Shown piece by piece: positions 1 through 6,445 of a DNA stretch of 7,276 bases (its first letter is position 1; each line of letters begins with the position of its first letter). The notes beneath the pieces are model-generated. The model saw only the letters and a program-made list of their open reading frames with translations. It searched no databases and had not been told where the DNA came from. Location of the stretch: assembly GCA_938028645.1 (NCBI GenBank), contig CALIMD010000361.1, forward strand, positions 1-7,276, written 5' to 3'. Made by a program: the position numbers and the translations under genes. The stretch comes from an uncultured Alphaproteobacteria bacterium (GTDB lineage Bacteria; Pseudomonadota; Alphaproteobacteria; Thalassobaculales; Thalassobaculaceae).

Positions 1-1499
1 GGTTTGTGCGAGATTACGTTATAAATTTCATTTCGACCTCTATAGAGGCGCGTCTATCTGGCGATATTTTTGACAAAGTCATGGCCATGCCGGCATCAAC
101 CTTTCAAACTGGCTCACCTTCAGAGTTTGAAGGAGTTCTTCACTCGTCTGGAATTATAAAAAACTTTATATCAAGACAAGTATTAACAACAATTTTTGAT
201 GCTACGGGGATTTTGGTTTTTCTTCCTGTTCTATTTGGTTACAGCCCCTTTTTAGCCTTAATCGTAACTGTTTTTTCTATGATTATTGGCGCCATATCGC
301 TATTTGGAAGATGGCGTCAGAAAGAAGCTGGCAAAATAACCGGTCCAATAGAGCAATCGAAACGCAGAGCGGTCCAGTCGAGTGTTGCGGGTATTGAGAC
401 GATAAAAGCGTTTTCCCTGGAGGCTTCCCAAAGGAGAGAATGGAGAAAAGTTTCATCCAGCAGTATTCGCCAAAGTATTCAAGGGCAAGTTTCAAATATG
501 ATTATTACTAACGTGAATGCAACGCTCACTCAACTTATGACGGTTGCGCTGGTCACAACGGGTGTTCTATTAGTTCTTGGTAGCGGGCTTTCAGCGGGTG
601 CTATTATCTCCTGTAATATGCTGGGGGGTAAACTTGTTTCACCGGTGACAGCTCTTTTCACTTTCTTTGCCGATCTCAACGGTTTTAAGTCAACACTTGA
701 CTCAGTCGGTGCGAGTTGGAATGGACCGACAGAAAGAGTGGGAGCAGGAAACGAAATTGTGGTAAAGGGTGAGGTGGTCTGCAAAGATGTAGTTATAAAG
801 TTCGAAAATACCAATGCGCTTGATGGCTTGACGTTAAATGTGCCAGCTAGATCGAAAGTGGCAGTGGTGGGACCTTCAGGATCAGGCAAGACAACATTTT
901 TGCGTCTGTGCCAGGGATTCTTGAGGCCAAATACCGGGTCAATGGAGATTGATGGGCAGAATATACGATATTTAAGTCTTGATAACTACCGTAGTCAAAA
1001 TACGCTTATAGATGCCAAACCAGTATTTTTTGGCGCGACTATTGAAGAGAATTTAAGAAAAGTACAACCAAATATAAGTGAACGTGAGTTTACGGAGATC
1101 CTTGAAATTTCTGGTTTGCAAAAAGTATTGAATGAGTTGCCCGAGGGAATTTCAACAGAAATTAATCAGTTTGGTATGCCATTATCGCAAGGGAACAGAG
1201 TAACGCTAGCTTTGGCTCGTGGGCTAATGGCTAGGCCACGTCTTCTTTTAATTGATGAGGCACTTGCTAATTTTGATAAATCAACTCAGATCGCGTTTTT
1301 TGAGAATTTTCCAAAAATATCGGAAATGAAGACCGTATTAATGGCAACACATGATATGCGATTAACGGCGGAATTCGAGCAAATTATCGTATTAGATAAA
1401 GGTATAGTTGTTGGGCAAGGGACTCATGATGCATTATTAAAGTCTTGTCCATTATACAAAGACCTTTGGATTATGGATCAAAAACTTTCGGGGATCTAG
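1..1499 (+). CDS. Type I secretion ABC exporter (permease-ATPase), 5'-truncated, degenerate ATPase motifs
   Basis: The frame is open to the left edge, so the true start lies upstream; the GTG at 6 is only the first internal start-like codon, and residues below are counted from it. The product resembles inner-membrane ABC exporters of type I secretion systems (LapB/PrtD/HlyB-like), which drive protein export through a membrane-fusion protein and an outer-membrane channel. Visible parts are hydrophobic segments at about 66-101 and 174-205, and a stretch around 196-215 (SAGAIISCNMLGGKLVSP) very like the last transmembrane region of T1SS permeases. The nucleotide-binding domain has Walker A GPSGSGKT (289-296), signature LSQGN (393-397) instead of LSGGQ, Walker B LLLIDEAL (413-420) with catalytic E418, D-loop ANFD (421-424) instead of SALD, and H-loop H449. 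The Q-loop glutamine position reads DAKPVFF, giving Ala at 337. No C39 peptidase domain is visible, but the N-terminus is missing. It is followed after 29 bp by an adaptor gene, presumably its partner. Family sure; cargo unknown. Confidence 0.9.
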   Translation, partial: FVRDYVINFISTSIEARLSGDIFDKVMAMPASTFQTGSPSEFEGVLHSSGIIKNFISRQVLTTIFDATGILVFLPVLFGYSPFLALIVTVFSMIIGAISLFGRWRQKEAGKITGPIEQSKRRAVQSSVAGIETIKAFSLEASQRREWRKVSSSSIRQSIQGQVSNMIITNVNATLTQLMTVALVTTGVLLVLGSGLSAGAIISCNMLGGKLVSPVTALFTFFADLNGFKSTLDSVGASWNGPTERVGAGNEIVVKGEVVCKDVVIKFENTNALDGLTLNVPARSKVAVVGPSGSGKTTFLRLCQGFLRPNTGSMEIDGQNIRYLSLDNYRSQNTLIDAKPVFFGATIEENLRKVQPNISEREFTEILEISGLQKVLNELPEGISTEINQFGMPLSQGNRVTLALARGLMARPRLLLIDEALANFDKSTQIAFFENFPKISEMKTVLMATHDMRLTAEFEQIIVLDKGIVVGQGTHDALLKSCPLYKDLWIMDQKLSGI

Positions 1500-1528
1500 A
1501 AACCCGCTGACTGAAAAAGAGAGACGGC

Positions 1529-3322
1529 ATGGCTGGTGATCAATCCTTTACTGATGGTGAGTATATCTTCCGAGAGGGAGAAAGTGCGGTTTATGCATAT
1601 ATTGTTAAATCTGGGATTGTGGAAATTACAAAACACAGTGCCTCTGGTGTACAGGTTTTAGCAGGTTTAGCTCCCCCCACCATCTTTGGGGAGATGGCTT
1701 TAATAGATGGAAATCCCAGAAGCGCAGGGGCGAGAGCTAAGGGTGATACTGTTGTAACAGAAGTTACGGAAGAAGCATTTTTAGGATACTTACGCCAAAA
1801 TCCAGAAGCAGCTGTCCGCATAATGAAGACTATCTCGGAAAATTTACGGGCTTCAAATCAACTGGTTGCAAAATATGAGCAGTCTGGGTCAGCTGATGAC
1901 GACCCTTTACGAGACGCCAACCCCAGCGCATTCGGGTCAGGAGAGCTACAACCTGACGAGGATTTTGAGATAGATGACACCGATGCAATCTATGAACAGG
2001 GGCCATCAAAACCACTTTTAATTACTGTCGTATCTTTACTGACATTCTTTATTGGTAGTGTGGTGTTTGCTTCTTTGAGCCAGGTCGATACGTCAGTGTC
2101 GGCTAGAGGAGAGTTTTTAACCGCAACGCCCAACGTGGTTGTTGAAGCGAGTGCGAGTTCGGTTGTAAAAAGTGTGGAAGTAGAGCGCGGGGACAAGGTT
2201 AAAAAAGGCCAGATTATAGCTTATTTGGATGACACTGTTGTTAAAGTCAATCTCAGACAGAATCAGGAAAAGATCGATAACATCTACCAGTCGTTAATAA
2301 GGTTTAACATGGAGCAAGCTCTGGTGGATGATATCCAAAAATTTAAATTAAATATTCAACTCGATAATTTATATCAGAAAACGGTGGAAAAATTAGGGTT
2401 GAAAAACACGCCTCCAAAGCTCAGCGATCTATACAAGACTACTTTAATAAAGAAGGTATCGGAATATTCTGAGAAAATGAAGTCTTTTGACTCTAAGCTA
2501 AATAAAACTCGAAATGAATATGTATCGTCGAAAGAACTTCTCGAAATTTCTAAAAAACAGACTGAAATAAAATCTAAACTGACAAAAGTACAGAAAGATC
2601 TATATGATAGAAAGATAGGCTCATTACTAAAATATCTCTCTGCAAAAGATGCACTTTTAAATGCAGAGAAATCTCAATTTAATGCTGAGACAGCTATCAC
2701 AAAGCTTGCATCGGAGATAACCACTCAAACAGCAGATAAACAGGCGTTTATAGCAAGTTGGGCTTCAAAATTAACGAGCGATATAACCGCCAAAAATGAG
2801 GAGTTAATGCAACTTGAGCAAGAAAAAATTAAACTTTCGCGCCTTGTAGATAATATAATAGTTAAGTCTCCAGCTGAAGGAATTGTCCTCGACATACCTG
2901 CTGTTTCCAGCGGCGGTAATATCAGAGAAGGTGAACCCATCGTCACTCTGGTCCAGTCTGATCAACCCTTGTTTCTCGAAGTTGATATAGACCCTAAAAA
3001 AATTACCGATATGAAGCTGGGAATGGATGTTTCGGTGAAACTGGATGCGATGCCTTTTCAGGAATTTGGCGGTTTAGATGGCGAGTTAATATATATCTCT
3101 AATGATACCTTTAATGAGTCTGTATCAGGCGATAAAGGAGTTTTTTACAGAGGAAGAGTGAAGGTACAGAATGTTAAAGATTCTCAAATGCCTAAAGATT
3201 TTGTGTTGTCTCAGGGAATGTTGGCTTCAGCGGATATAATGGTTGGGAAACGGCCTTTAATTTCTTATTTTACATACCCTATTATGAAAGCGTTTGATGA
3301 GTCATTTAATGAGCCGGAGTAA
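1529..3322 (+). CDS. cNMP-binding domain fused to HlyD-family type I secretion membrane-fusion protein
   Basis: 597 aa. Residues about 8-110 form a cyclic-nucleotide-binding fold. The phosphate-binding cassette FGEMALIDGNPRSA (53-66) keeps the Glu (E55) and Arg (R64) that contact the ribose and phosphate in PKA/CAP-type domains. An acidic linker (about 120-158) leads to one transmembrane helix (about 162-183). The rest should be periplasmic: first lipoyl-like half motif (about 212-235, VERGDKVKKGQIIAYLDD), a long Lys/Glu-rich coiled coil (about 236-440), second lipoyl half (444-475, IVKSPAEGIV), a beta-barrel region, and a C-terminal LSQGMLASADIMVGKRPLISY block (560-580) characteristic of RTX-type HlyD/PrtE adaptors. 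Such adaptors bridge the inner-membrane ABC exporter to a TolC-like channel. The sensor would sit in the cytoplasm beside the ABC ATPase, so nucleotide-gated secretion is a reasonable inference. The ATG at 1529 follows a purine-rich AGAGAG at 6-10 bp and starts directly at the cNMP domain. The ligand (cAMP, cGMP or other) cannot be told from sequence. Confidence 0.93.
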   Translation: MAGDQSFTDGEYIFREGESAVYAYIVKSGIVEITKHSASGVQVLAGLAPPTIFGEMALIDGNPRSAGARAKGDTVVTEVTEEAFLGYLRQNPEAAVRIMKTISENLRASNQLVAKYEQSGSADDDPLRDANPSAFGSGELQPDEDFEIDDTDAIYEQGPSKPLLITVVSLLTFFIGSVVFASLSQVDTSVSARGEFLTATPNVVVEASASSVVKSVEVERGDKVKKGQIIAYLDDTVVKVNLRQNQEKIDNIYQSLIRFNMEQALVDDIQKFKLNIQLDNLYQKTVEKLGLKNTPPKLSDLYKTTLIKKVSEYSEKMKSFDSKLNKTRNEYVSSKELLEISKKQTEIKSKLTKVQKDLYDRKIGSLLKYLSAKDALLNAEKSQFNAETAITKLASEITTQTADKQAFIASWASKLTSDITAKNEELMQLEQEKIKLSRLVDNIIVKSPAEGIVLDIPAVSSGGNIREGEPIVTLVQSDQPLFLEVDIDPKKITDMKLGMDVSVKLDAMPFQEFGGLDGELIYISNDTFNESVSGDKGVFYRGRVKVQNVKDSQMPKDFVLSQGMLASADIMVGKRPLISYFTYPIMKAFDESFNEPE

Positions 3323-3330
3323 ATTATACG

Positions 3331-3353
3331 TAAAAGAGTAGCACTTACTTTTA
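3331..3353. terminator. Weak AT-rich dyad between convergent genes
   Basis: TAAAAG-AG-TA pairs with TACTTTTA across a 5-nt loop, leaving a 2-nt bulge. It lies in the 55-bp gap between the stops of the adaptor gene (3322) and the hydrolase (3378) and could act as a shared weak terminator. The stem is almost all A/T and no long T-run follows, so this is a tentative call. Confidence 0.25.
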
Positions 3354-3377
3354 TATCACTATTTTATCTTGAAAGTA

Positions 3378-4244
3378 TTAATGAAGGTTCTTTATAAATT
3401 TGAATATTTCTTGTTTAACACCGGTATCAAAAAGCTTATTCCCTGTTATAGAGAGAAGTATTTCGATGTGCCCAACGCCAGCGATATTTTTCAACGTTAT
3501 GTGACCTCTTTCATTTTTTATTGCGTTGGCCAAAAGGACTGAATTTTTTGCGTATACTACTTTGTCGTTTTTCCCATGTAATAGCAGTCCGGGAGGCGCA
3601 TCTGATCTCGCAAAAGTAGTAGGCTTGGTTTGTTCTATAGTGGGTGCAAAATTATTAAAAATGGGTTTGGTTGATGCAGTCTTTAATGGATTAAAGGCGT
3701 GTGGGCCGGCTAATGATATCCAGCCACTGATAATTTTTGTGGATGCTCCAGCTCTCTTTAAATAACGATTATCCAGAGCTAAAAGAGCTACTATATGTGC
3801 GCCCGCTGAATGACCTATAAGAATAATTTTGGGCGGATTATTTTTTTGTTCATACCGACGATGAGTCCAAACTATAGCTTTAGCAATGTCGTCAACAAAT
3901 GCTGGGAATTGTATCTCAGGATAAAGGCGGTAGTCGGGAACTATCGTTGTATAGCCTTGTGATACAAATTGTTGCGCAATAAACCGATAGTTGGAACGCT
4001 CTCCCGAACGCCAAGAGCCGCCATATATAAACATTATGATAATTTCTTTGTTTTCTTCTATGAGGGGTTCATAGATATCGAGCTTTTGCCTTCTATGAAT
4101 TCCGTAGGCAAAGTCAGGTTTTAGTTTATAACCATCATAGGAGGATAAAGGGTCCGCAAATATTAAAGGAGAGCAACTTGCAGAACATAATATTCCGAAA
4201 GCAACAATTAAAAGTCGATGCACCCTAAAATTTTTTAAAACCAT
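3378..4244 (-). CDS. Exported alpha/beta-hydrolase (esterase/lipase, BD-FAE / kynurenine-formamidase-like)
   Basis: 288 aa. Residues 1-30 form an export signal: basic start (KNFRVHR), hydrophobic core LLIVAFGIL, then two cysteines (C20, C24) and an AxA-like site before D31. Neither cysteine has a canonical lipobox (SASC is the closest), so a periplasmic enzyme is as likely as a lipoprotein. The catalytic core is complete: oxyanion motif YGGSW (74-78, the HGG(S/G)W equivalent), nucleophile elbow GHSAG (S146), acid in HGKNDKVV (D227) and base in GVGHIEI (H259). Family members hydrolyse carboxylic esters or N-formylkynurenine; the substrate here cannot be assigned. The signal argues against the cytosolic kynurenine formamidase role. 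The ATG at 4244 is preceded by in-frame-blocking stops and has no clear Shine-Dalgarno. The gene is convergent with the secretion operon, so it is transcribed separately; an N-terminal signal also makes it an unlikely cargo of that T1SS. Confidence 0.88.
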   Translation of the reverse strand: MVLKNFRVHRLLIVAFGILCSASCSPLIFADPLSSYDGYKLKPDFAYGIHRRQKLDIYEPLIEENKEIIIMFIYGGSWRSGERSNYRFIAQQFVSQGYTTIVPDYRLYPEIQFPAFVDDIAKAIVWTHRRYEQKNNPPKIILIGHSAGAHIVALLALDNRYLKRAGASTKIISGWISLAGPHAFNPLKTASTKPIFNNFAPTIEQTKPTTFARSDAPPGLLLHGKNDKVVYAKNSVLLANAIKNERGHITLKNIAGVGHIEILLSITGNKLFDTGVKQEIFKFIKNLH

Positions 4245-4386
4245 TCAGTTAACGACCAACTTAGACATATTTAATAATAGATTAGATCAGTAGAGAATTA
4301 GCAAGCAGTTAGGAAAGGCACTTCTATTTGAGGATAATTGTTTTCCTCGAGGATGAATTAAATTCAATTAGACTTATTTCTAAGTG

Positions 4387-4461
4387 TGGTGCTGCCGGAC
4401 AGATTTGAACTGTCGACCTCGCCATTACCAATGGAGTGCTCTACCCCTGAGCTACGGCAGC
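4387..4461 (-). tRNA. tRNA-Thr (anticodon GGT)
   Basis: Reading the minus strand from 4461, the 75 nt fold as a full cloverleaf. The acceptor stem GCTGCCG/CGGCAGC is perfect, the D-arm is GCTC/GAGC, the anticodon loop is TTGGTAA with GGT at 4427-4429, the T-arm is GACAG/CTGTC around TTCAAAT, the discriminator is A and the CCA is encoded (4387-4389). GGT reads the Thr codons ACC and ACU. The anticodon stem CTCCA/TGGCG has one non-pair, T28 against C42 (plus-strand A4435 and G4421); the remaining four pairs are sound. Nothing else suggests a pseudogene. Confidence 0.95.
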
Positions 4462-4615
4462 TTTTTTTCCTTCTAAAAGTTGAACATAGGACAACTGCAC
4501 GGGACCATGCCACATGAATTACTATCTAATCAAGAGGGTTTGCTGTAATCAACGAAAACAATTAGTTTTAAAAATATGACGTTTCTGAAATGGGTAATTA
4601 TTTGTGGAACAAGAC

Positions 4616-4756
4616 ATGTCAAAAGAAGATAAAAAGAATGTAGAATATTTTTCAAAACAAACAGAGACAGATGAGAGACGCGCTCTTGCAATGAGGCTCA
4701 ATTTAAAACGCAGAAAGAACCAGCTCCGCAAAAGAGTAGGAAAAGAAGATGGTTAA
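4616..4756 (+). CDS. Small, highly basic hypothetical protein upstream of murA
   Basis: 46 aa starting MSKEDKKNVEYFSKQ and ending VGKEDG. The second half is a Lys/Arg-rich predicted helix (RLNLKRRKNQLRKR, about 27-40) suited to binding nucleic acid or an acidic surface. Small proteins with a similar LxxNLxRRKxQxR pattern occur near murA in alphaproteobacteria as far as I recall, but I know no established function. The ATG at 4616 is preferred; a GTG at 4604 is in frame and would add four residues, and the in-frame TAA at 4595 limits extension. The Shine-Dalgarno is weak (GGA at 4606-4608, 7 bp before the ATG). It points the same way as murA and ends 115 bp before it. The sustained charge pattern and lysine/arginine codons support a real gene despite its size. 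Confidence 0.65.
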   Translation: MSKEDKKNVEYFSKQTETDERRALAMRLNLKRRKNQLRKRVGKEDG

Positions 4757-4805
4757 ATCAGATCTTTCTCAATATTTAATTCATAACATGTATGGCAGTA
4801 CATCT

Positions 4806-4821
4806 ATTTTGAGCTCAAAAT
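4806..4821. promoter_or_regulatory. Perfect 16-bp palindrome upstream of murA (possible operator)
   Basis: ATTTTGAGCTCAAAAT reads identically on both strands and is centred 58 bp before the murA ATG. A further copy of its half site, ATTTTGA, lies at 4826-4832, exactly 20 bp (about two helical turns) from the first. It has no loop and no T-run of its own, so it suits a DNA-binding dimer better than a terminator. No regulator is identified. Confidence 0.3.
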
Positions 4822-4871
4822 TTACATTTTGATGTGAAAAAACTTACCCAGCGTATTCATTGGAAAAAGTA

Positions 4872-6149
4872 ATGGAACATATTGTAATTCGAGGTGGAAA
4901 AAGCCTATCGGGAAAAATACCAATTAGTGGGGCAAAAAATGCAGCGTTACCACTAATGGCAGCAACATTGCTGACCAAACAAGAAATGGTTTTGCAAAAT
5001 GTTCCAGCGCTTGATGATATTGTATCAATGGAAAATCTGCTGAGAGGATTAGGTACGGAAATTTCAGGAAATTTGAGAATAGGTGGTTCTACCCTAAAAC
5101 TTATTAGTAATGGCATTACAGATACAGAGGCCCCTTACGAATTAGTTCGGAAAATGAGAGCTTCAGTCTTAGTACTAGGGCCATTATTGGCTCGCTTCGG
5201 AAATGCTAGAGTATCTCTTCCTGGGGGCTGCGCAATTGGAAACCGCCCCGTGGATATCCATCTTTCAGGCCTAGAGCAAATGGGGGCCGCTATCGAGTTA
5301 AAAGATGGATATATCCACGCGAAAGTTTTAAGAAATAAAAAACTCAAAGGGGCCCATATAGCATTTCCCACTGTATCTGTAGGCGCCACAGAAAACCTTA
5401 TGATGGCGGCTACCCTAGCAGAAGGTGAAACTGAATTGACTAATGCCGCTCGGGAACCAGAAATAATAGATCTTGCAAATTGTTTAATATCAATGGGGGC
5501 TAAAATTAAAGGCCACGGAACAGATACTATTAATATTGAGGGAGTGAATAATTTAAATGGAGTTAATCATCGAGTAGTTTCAGACCGTATTGAAATTGGT
5601 ACGTATGCGATAGCTGCCTGTATTACTGGCGGCAGTATTGATTTGACAGGATGTGATGGATCATTTTTGAAAACCTTGATTGATGCTTTGAGGGGGTCTG
5701 GGGCGGTGATAGATCAGTATGACTGGGGGCTTAGGGTTATAGGACCCAATACCCGCCCCAAAGCTATTGATATAATGACTGACCCTTATCCAGGTTTCCC
5801 GACTGATCTGCAAGCTCAAATGATGGCCTATATGACGGGTGTAAATGGTGCATCAATGATTACCGAGACAATATTTGAGAATAGATTTATGCACGTGCCT
5901 GAGCTTAATAGGATGGGTGCTGATATTAATGTCCATAATTCCACTGCCCTTGTGAGGGGGGTCTCAAAACTCAAAGGGGCCCCGGTTATGGCTACAGACC
6001 TCAGAGCTTCTGTCTCACTTGTTTTGGCAGGCTTAGCTGCTGAGGGAGAAACCACCGTAAGCCGGATTTATCATTTAGATAGAGGGTACGAGAATTTGGT
6101 GGGAAAATTGAACGAATGTGGTGCTGATATCAAAAGGGTGCGGAGTTGA
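4872..6149 (+). CDS. murA: UDP-N-acetylglucosamine 1-carboxyvinyltransferase (MurA)
   Basis: 425 aa, full length for the family. MurA transfers enolpyruvate from PEP to the 3'-OH of UDP-GlcNAc in the cytoplasm, the first committed step of peptidoglycan synthesis. Counting from the ATG at 4872, PISGAKNAALP places K22 and N23 at exactly the E. coli positions. The flexible loop PGGCAIGNRPVDIHLSGLEQ carries C120 (E. coli C115), the fosfomycin target and proton donor, so the enzyme should be fosfomycin-sensitive at the target level. The catalytic Asp is D312 in PGFPTDLQAQ, the PEP-binding Arg is R378 in DLRASVSLVLAG, and the C-terminal IYHLDRGYE block is intact. A TTG at 4860 would add MEKV, but family N-termini start at the MEHIVIRGG position, so the ATG is chosen; the Shine-Dalgarno is poor for both. 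A terminator follows at 6189-6228, so transcription probably stops before hisG. Confidence 0.98.
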   Translation: MEHIVIRGGKSLSGKIPISGAKNAALPLMAATLLTKQEMVLQNVPALDDIVSMENLLRGLGTEISGNLRIGGSTLKLISNGITDTEAPYELVRKMRASVLVLGPLLARFGNARVSLPGGCAIGNRPVDIHLSGLEQMGAAIELKDGYIHAKVLRNKKLKGAHIAFPTVSVGATENLMMAATLAEGETELTNAAREPEIIDLANCLISMGAKIKGHGTDTINIEGVNNLNGVNHRVVSDRIEIGTYAIAACITGGSIDLTGCDGSFLKTLIDALRGSGAVIDQYDWGLRVIGPNTRPKAIDIMTDPYPGFPTDLQAQMMAYMTGVNGASMITETIFENRFMHVPELNRMGADINVHNSTALVRGVSKLKGAPVMATDLRASVSLVLAGLAAEGETTVSRIYHLDRGYENLVGKLNECGADIKRVRS

Positions 6150-6188
6150 AATATTTATACTAACCAGAGAATTTAATCTGTAAAATAT

Positions 6189-6228
6189 AAAGACAGGATC
6201 TAAATTGGAGCCCCGATCCCGTCTTTTT
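6189..6228 (+). terminator. Rho-independent terminator of murA
   Basis: AAAGACAGGATC pairs with GATCCCGTCTTT across a 14-nt loop. That is eleven base pairs with one A-C mismatch, ending in a five-T run (6224-6228). It lies 40 bp after the murA stop. The 3' arm can also be captured by a second hairpin just downstream. Confidence 0.75.
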
Positions 6229-6240
6229 ACGGAAGGGGTT
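6209..6240 (+). promoter_or_regulatory. Alternative hairpin overlapping the murA terminator
   Basis: AGCCCC (6209-6214) can pair with GGGGTT (6235-6240), and inside it CCGT (6219-6222) with ACGG (6229-6232), around a CTTTTT loop. This uses the terminator's loop and most of its 3' arm, so the two structures cannot coexist. Whether the alternative forms before or after termination is unknown; it may be incidental. Confidence 0.3.
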
Positions 6241-6291
6241 AATTTTTAGAACTATTATTTTGGTCACAAGATGTGATATTTCCATTTTTTA

Positions 6292-6402
6292 ATGTCAAAC
6301 AACGAACCAATACCTAGCGTTTTCTGGTGTAAAATTGTAAAGTTCGAGCCTATCGAACTTGAACGGGTGCTTAAATTTTTAACTCCTAATATTAGTCGAT
6401 AG
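6292..6402 (+). CDS. Doubtful 36-aa ORF in the murA-hisG spacer
   Basis: ATG at 6292 to TAG at 6400-6402. The peptide begins MSNNEPIPSVFWCKIVKFEP, and the rest (IELERVLKFL) looks like an amphipathic helix. There is no Shine-Dalgarno in the T-rich sequence before it, and an in-frame TGA at 6274 blocks extension. Codon content looks protein-like, but a frame of this length occurs by chance often enough in 379 bp. An 8-bp perfect inverted repeat (6340-6347 with 6353-6360) lies inside it and may be the real functional element. I do not recognise it. Confidence 0.18.
   Translation: MSNNEPIPSVFWCKIVKFEPIELERVLKFLTPNISR
6340..6360. repeat. Perfect 8-bp inverted repeat, 5-nt loop
   Basis: AAGTTCGA (6340-6347), loop GCCTA, TCGAACTT (6353-6360). 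No T-run follows on the plus strand, so it is not a classic terminator for murA readthrough. It could be an operator or an RNA hairpin. It sits 169 bp before hisG. Confidence 0.4.
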
Positions 6403-6445
6403 TATTTAGATCTTTTATTTTTGGGACATGAAACTATAAGGGTGG

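Noticed and set aside
530..889. Minus-strand open frame of 119 codons within the ABC exporter gene
   Set aside because: It lies wholly opposite a clear coding region with conserved ABC motifs and has low-complexity, unfamiliar content.
3526..3765. Plus-strand open frame of 79 codons opposite the hydrolase
   Set aside because: The opposite strand encodes a hydrolase with a complete catalytic triad; this frame is its shadow.
4274..4304. Possible minus-strand promoter for the hydrolase (TTGCTA, 19-bp spacer, TATTAT)
   Set aside because: The spacer is longer than optimal and the DNA is AT-rich enough to give such matches by chance.
4330..4353. GAGGA/TCCTC hairpin and TCCTCGAGGA palindrome downstream of the tRNA
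   Set aside because: The two structures compete, the stems are short, and no T-run follows in the tRNA's direction, so it cannot be called a terminator.
4391..4468. tRNA complement followed by a T7 run on the plus strand, resembling a terminator
   Set aside because: The stem is simply the tRNA acceptor; no plus-strand gene upstream needs it, since the neighbouring hydrolase is on the minus strand.
5135..5389. Minus-strand frame opposite murA
   Set aside because: It is antisense to the conserved Cys-loop region of MurA and has no ribosome site or recognisable motif.
6412..6440. Promoter for hisG with TATAAG at 6435-6440
   Set aside because: No convincing -35 hexamer at 16-18 bp, and a start about 6447 would remove the leader ORF's Shine-Dalgarno; left as a note only.
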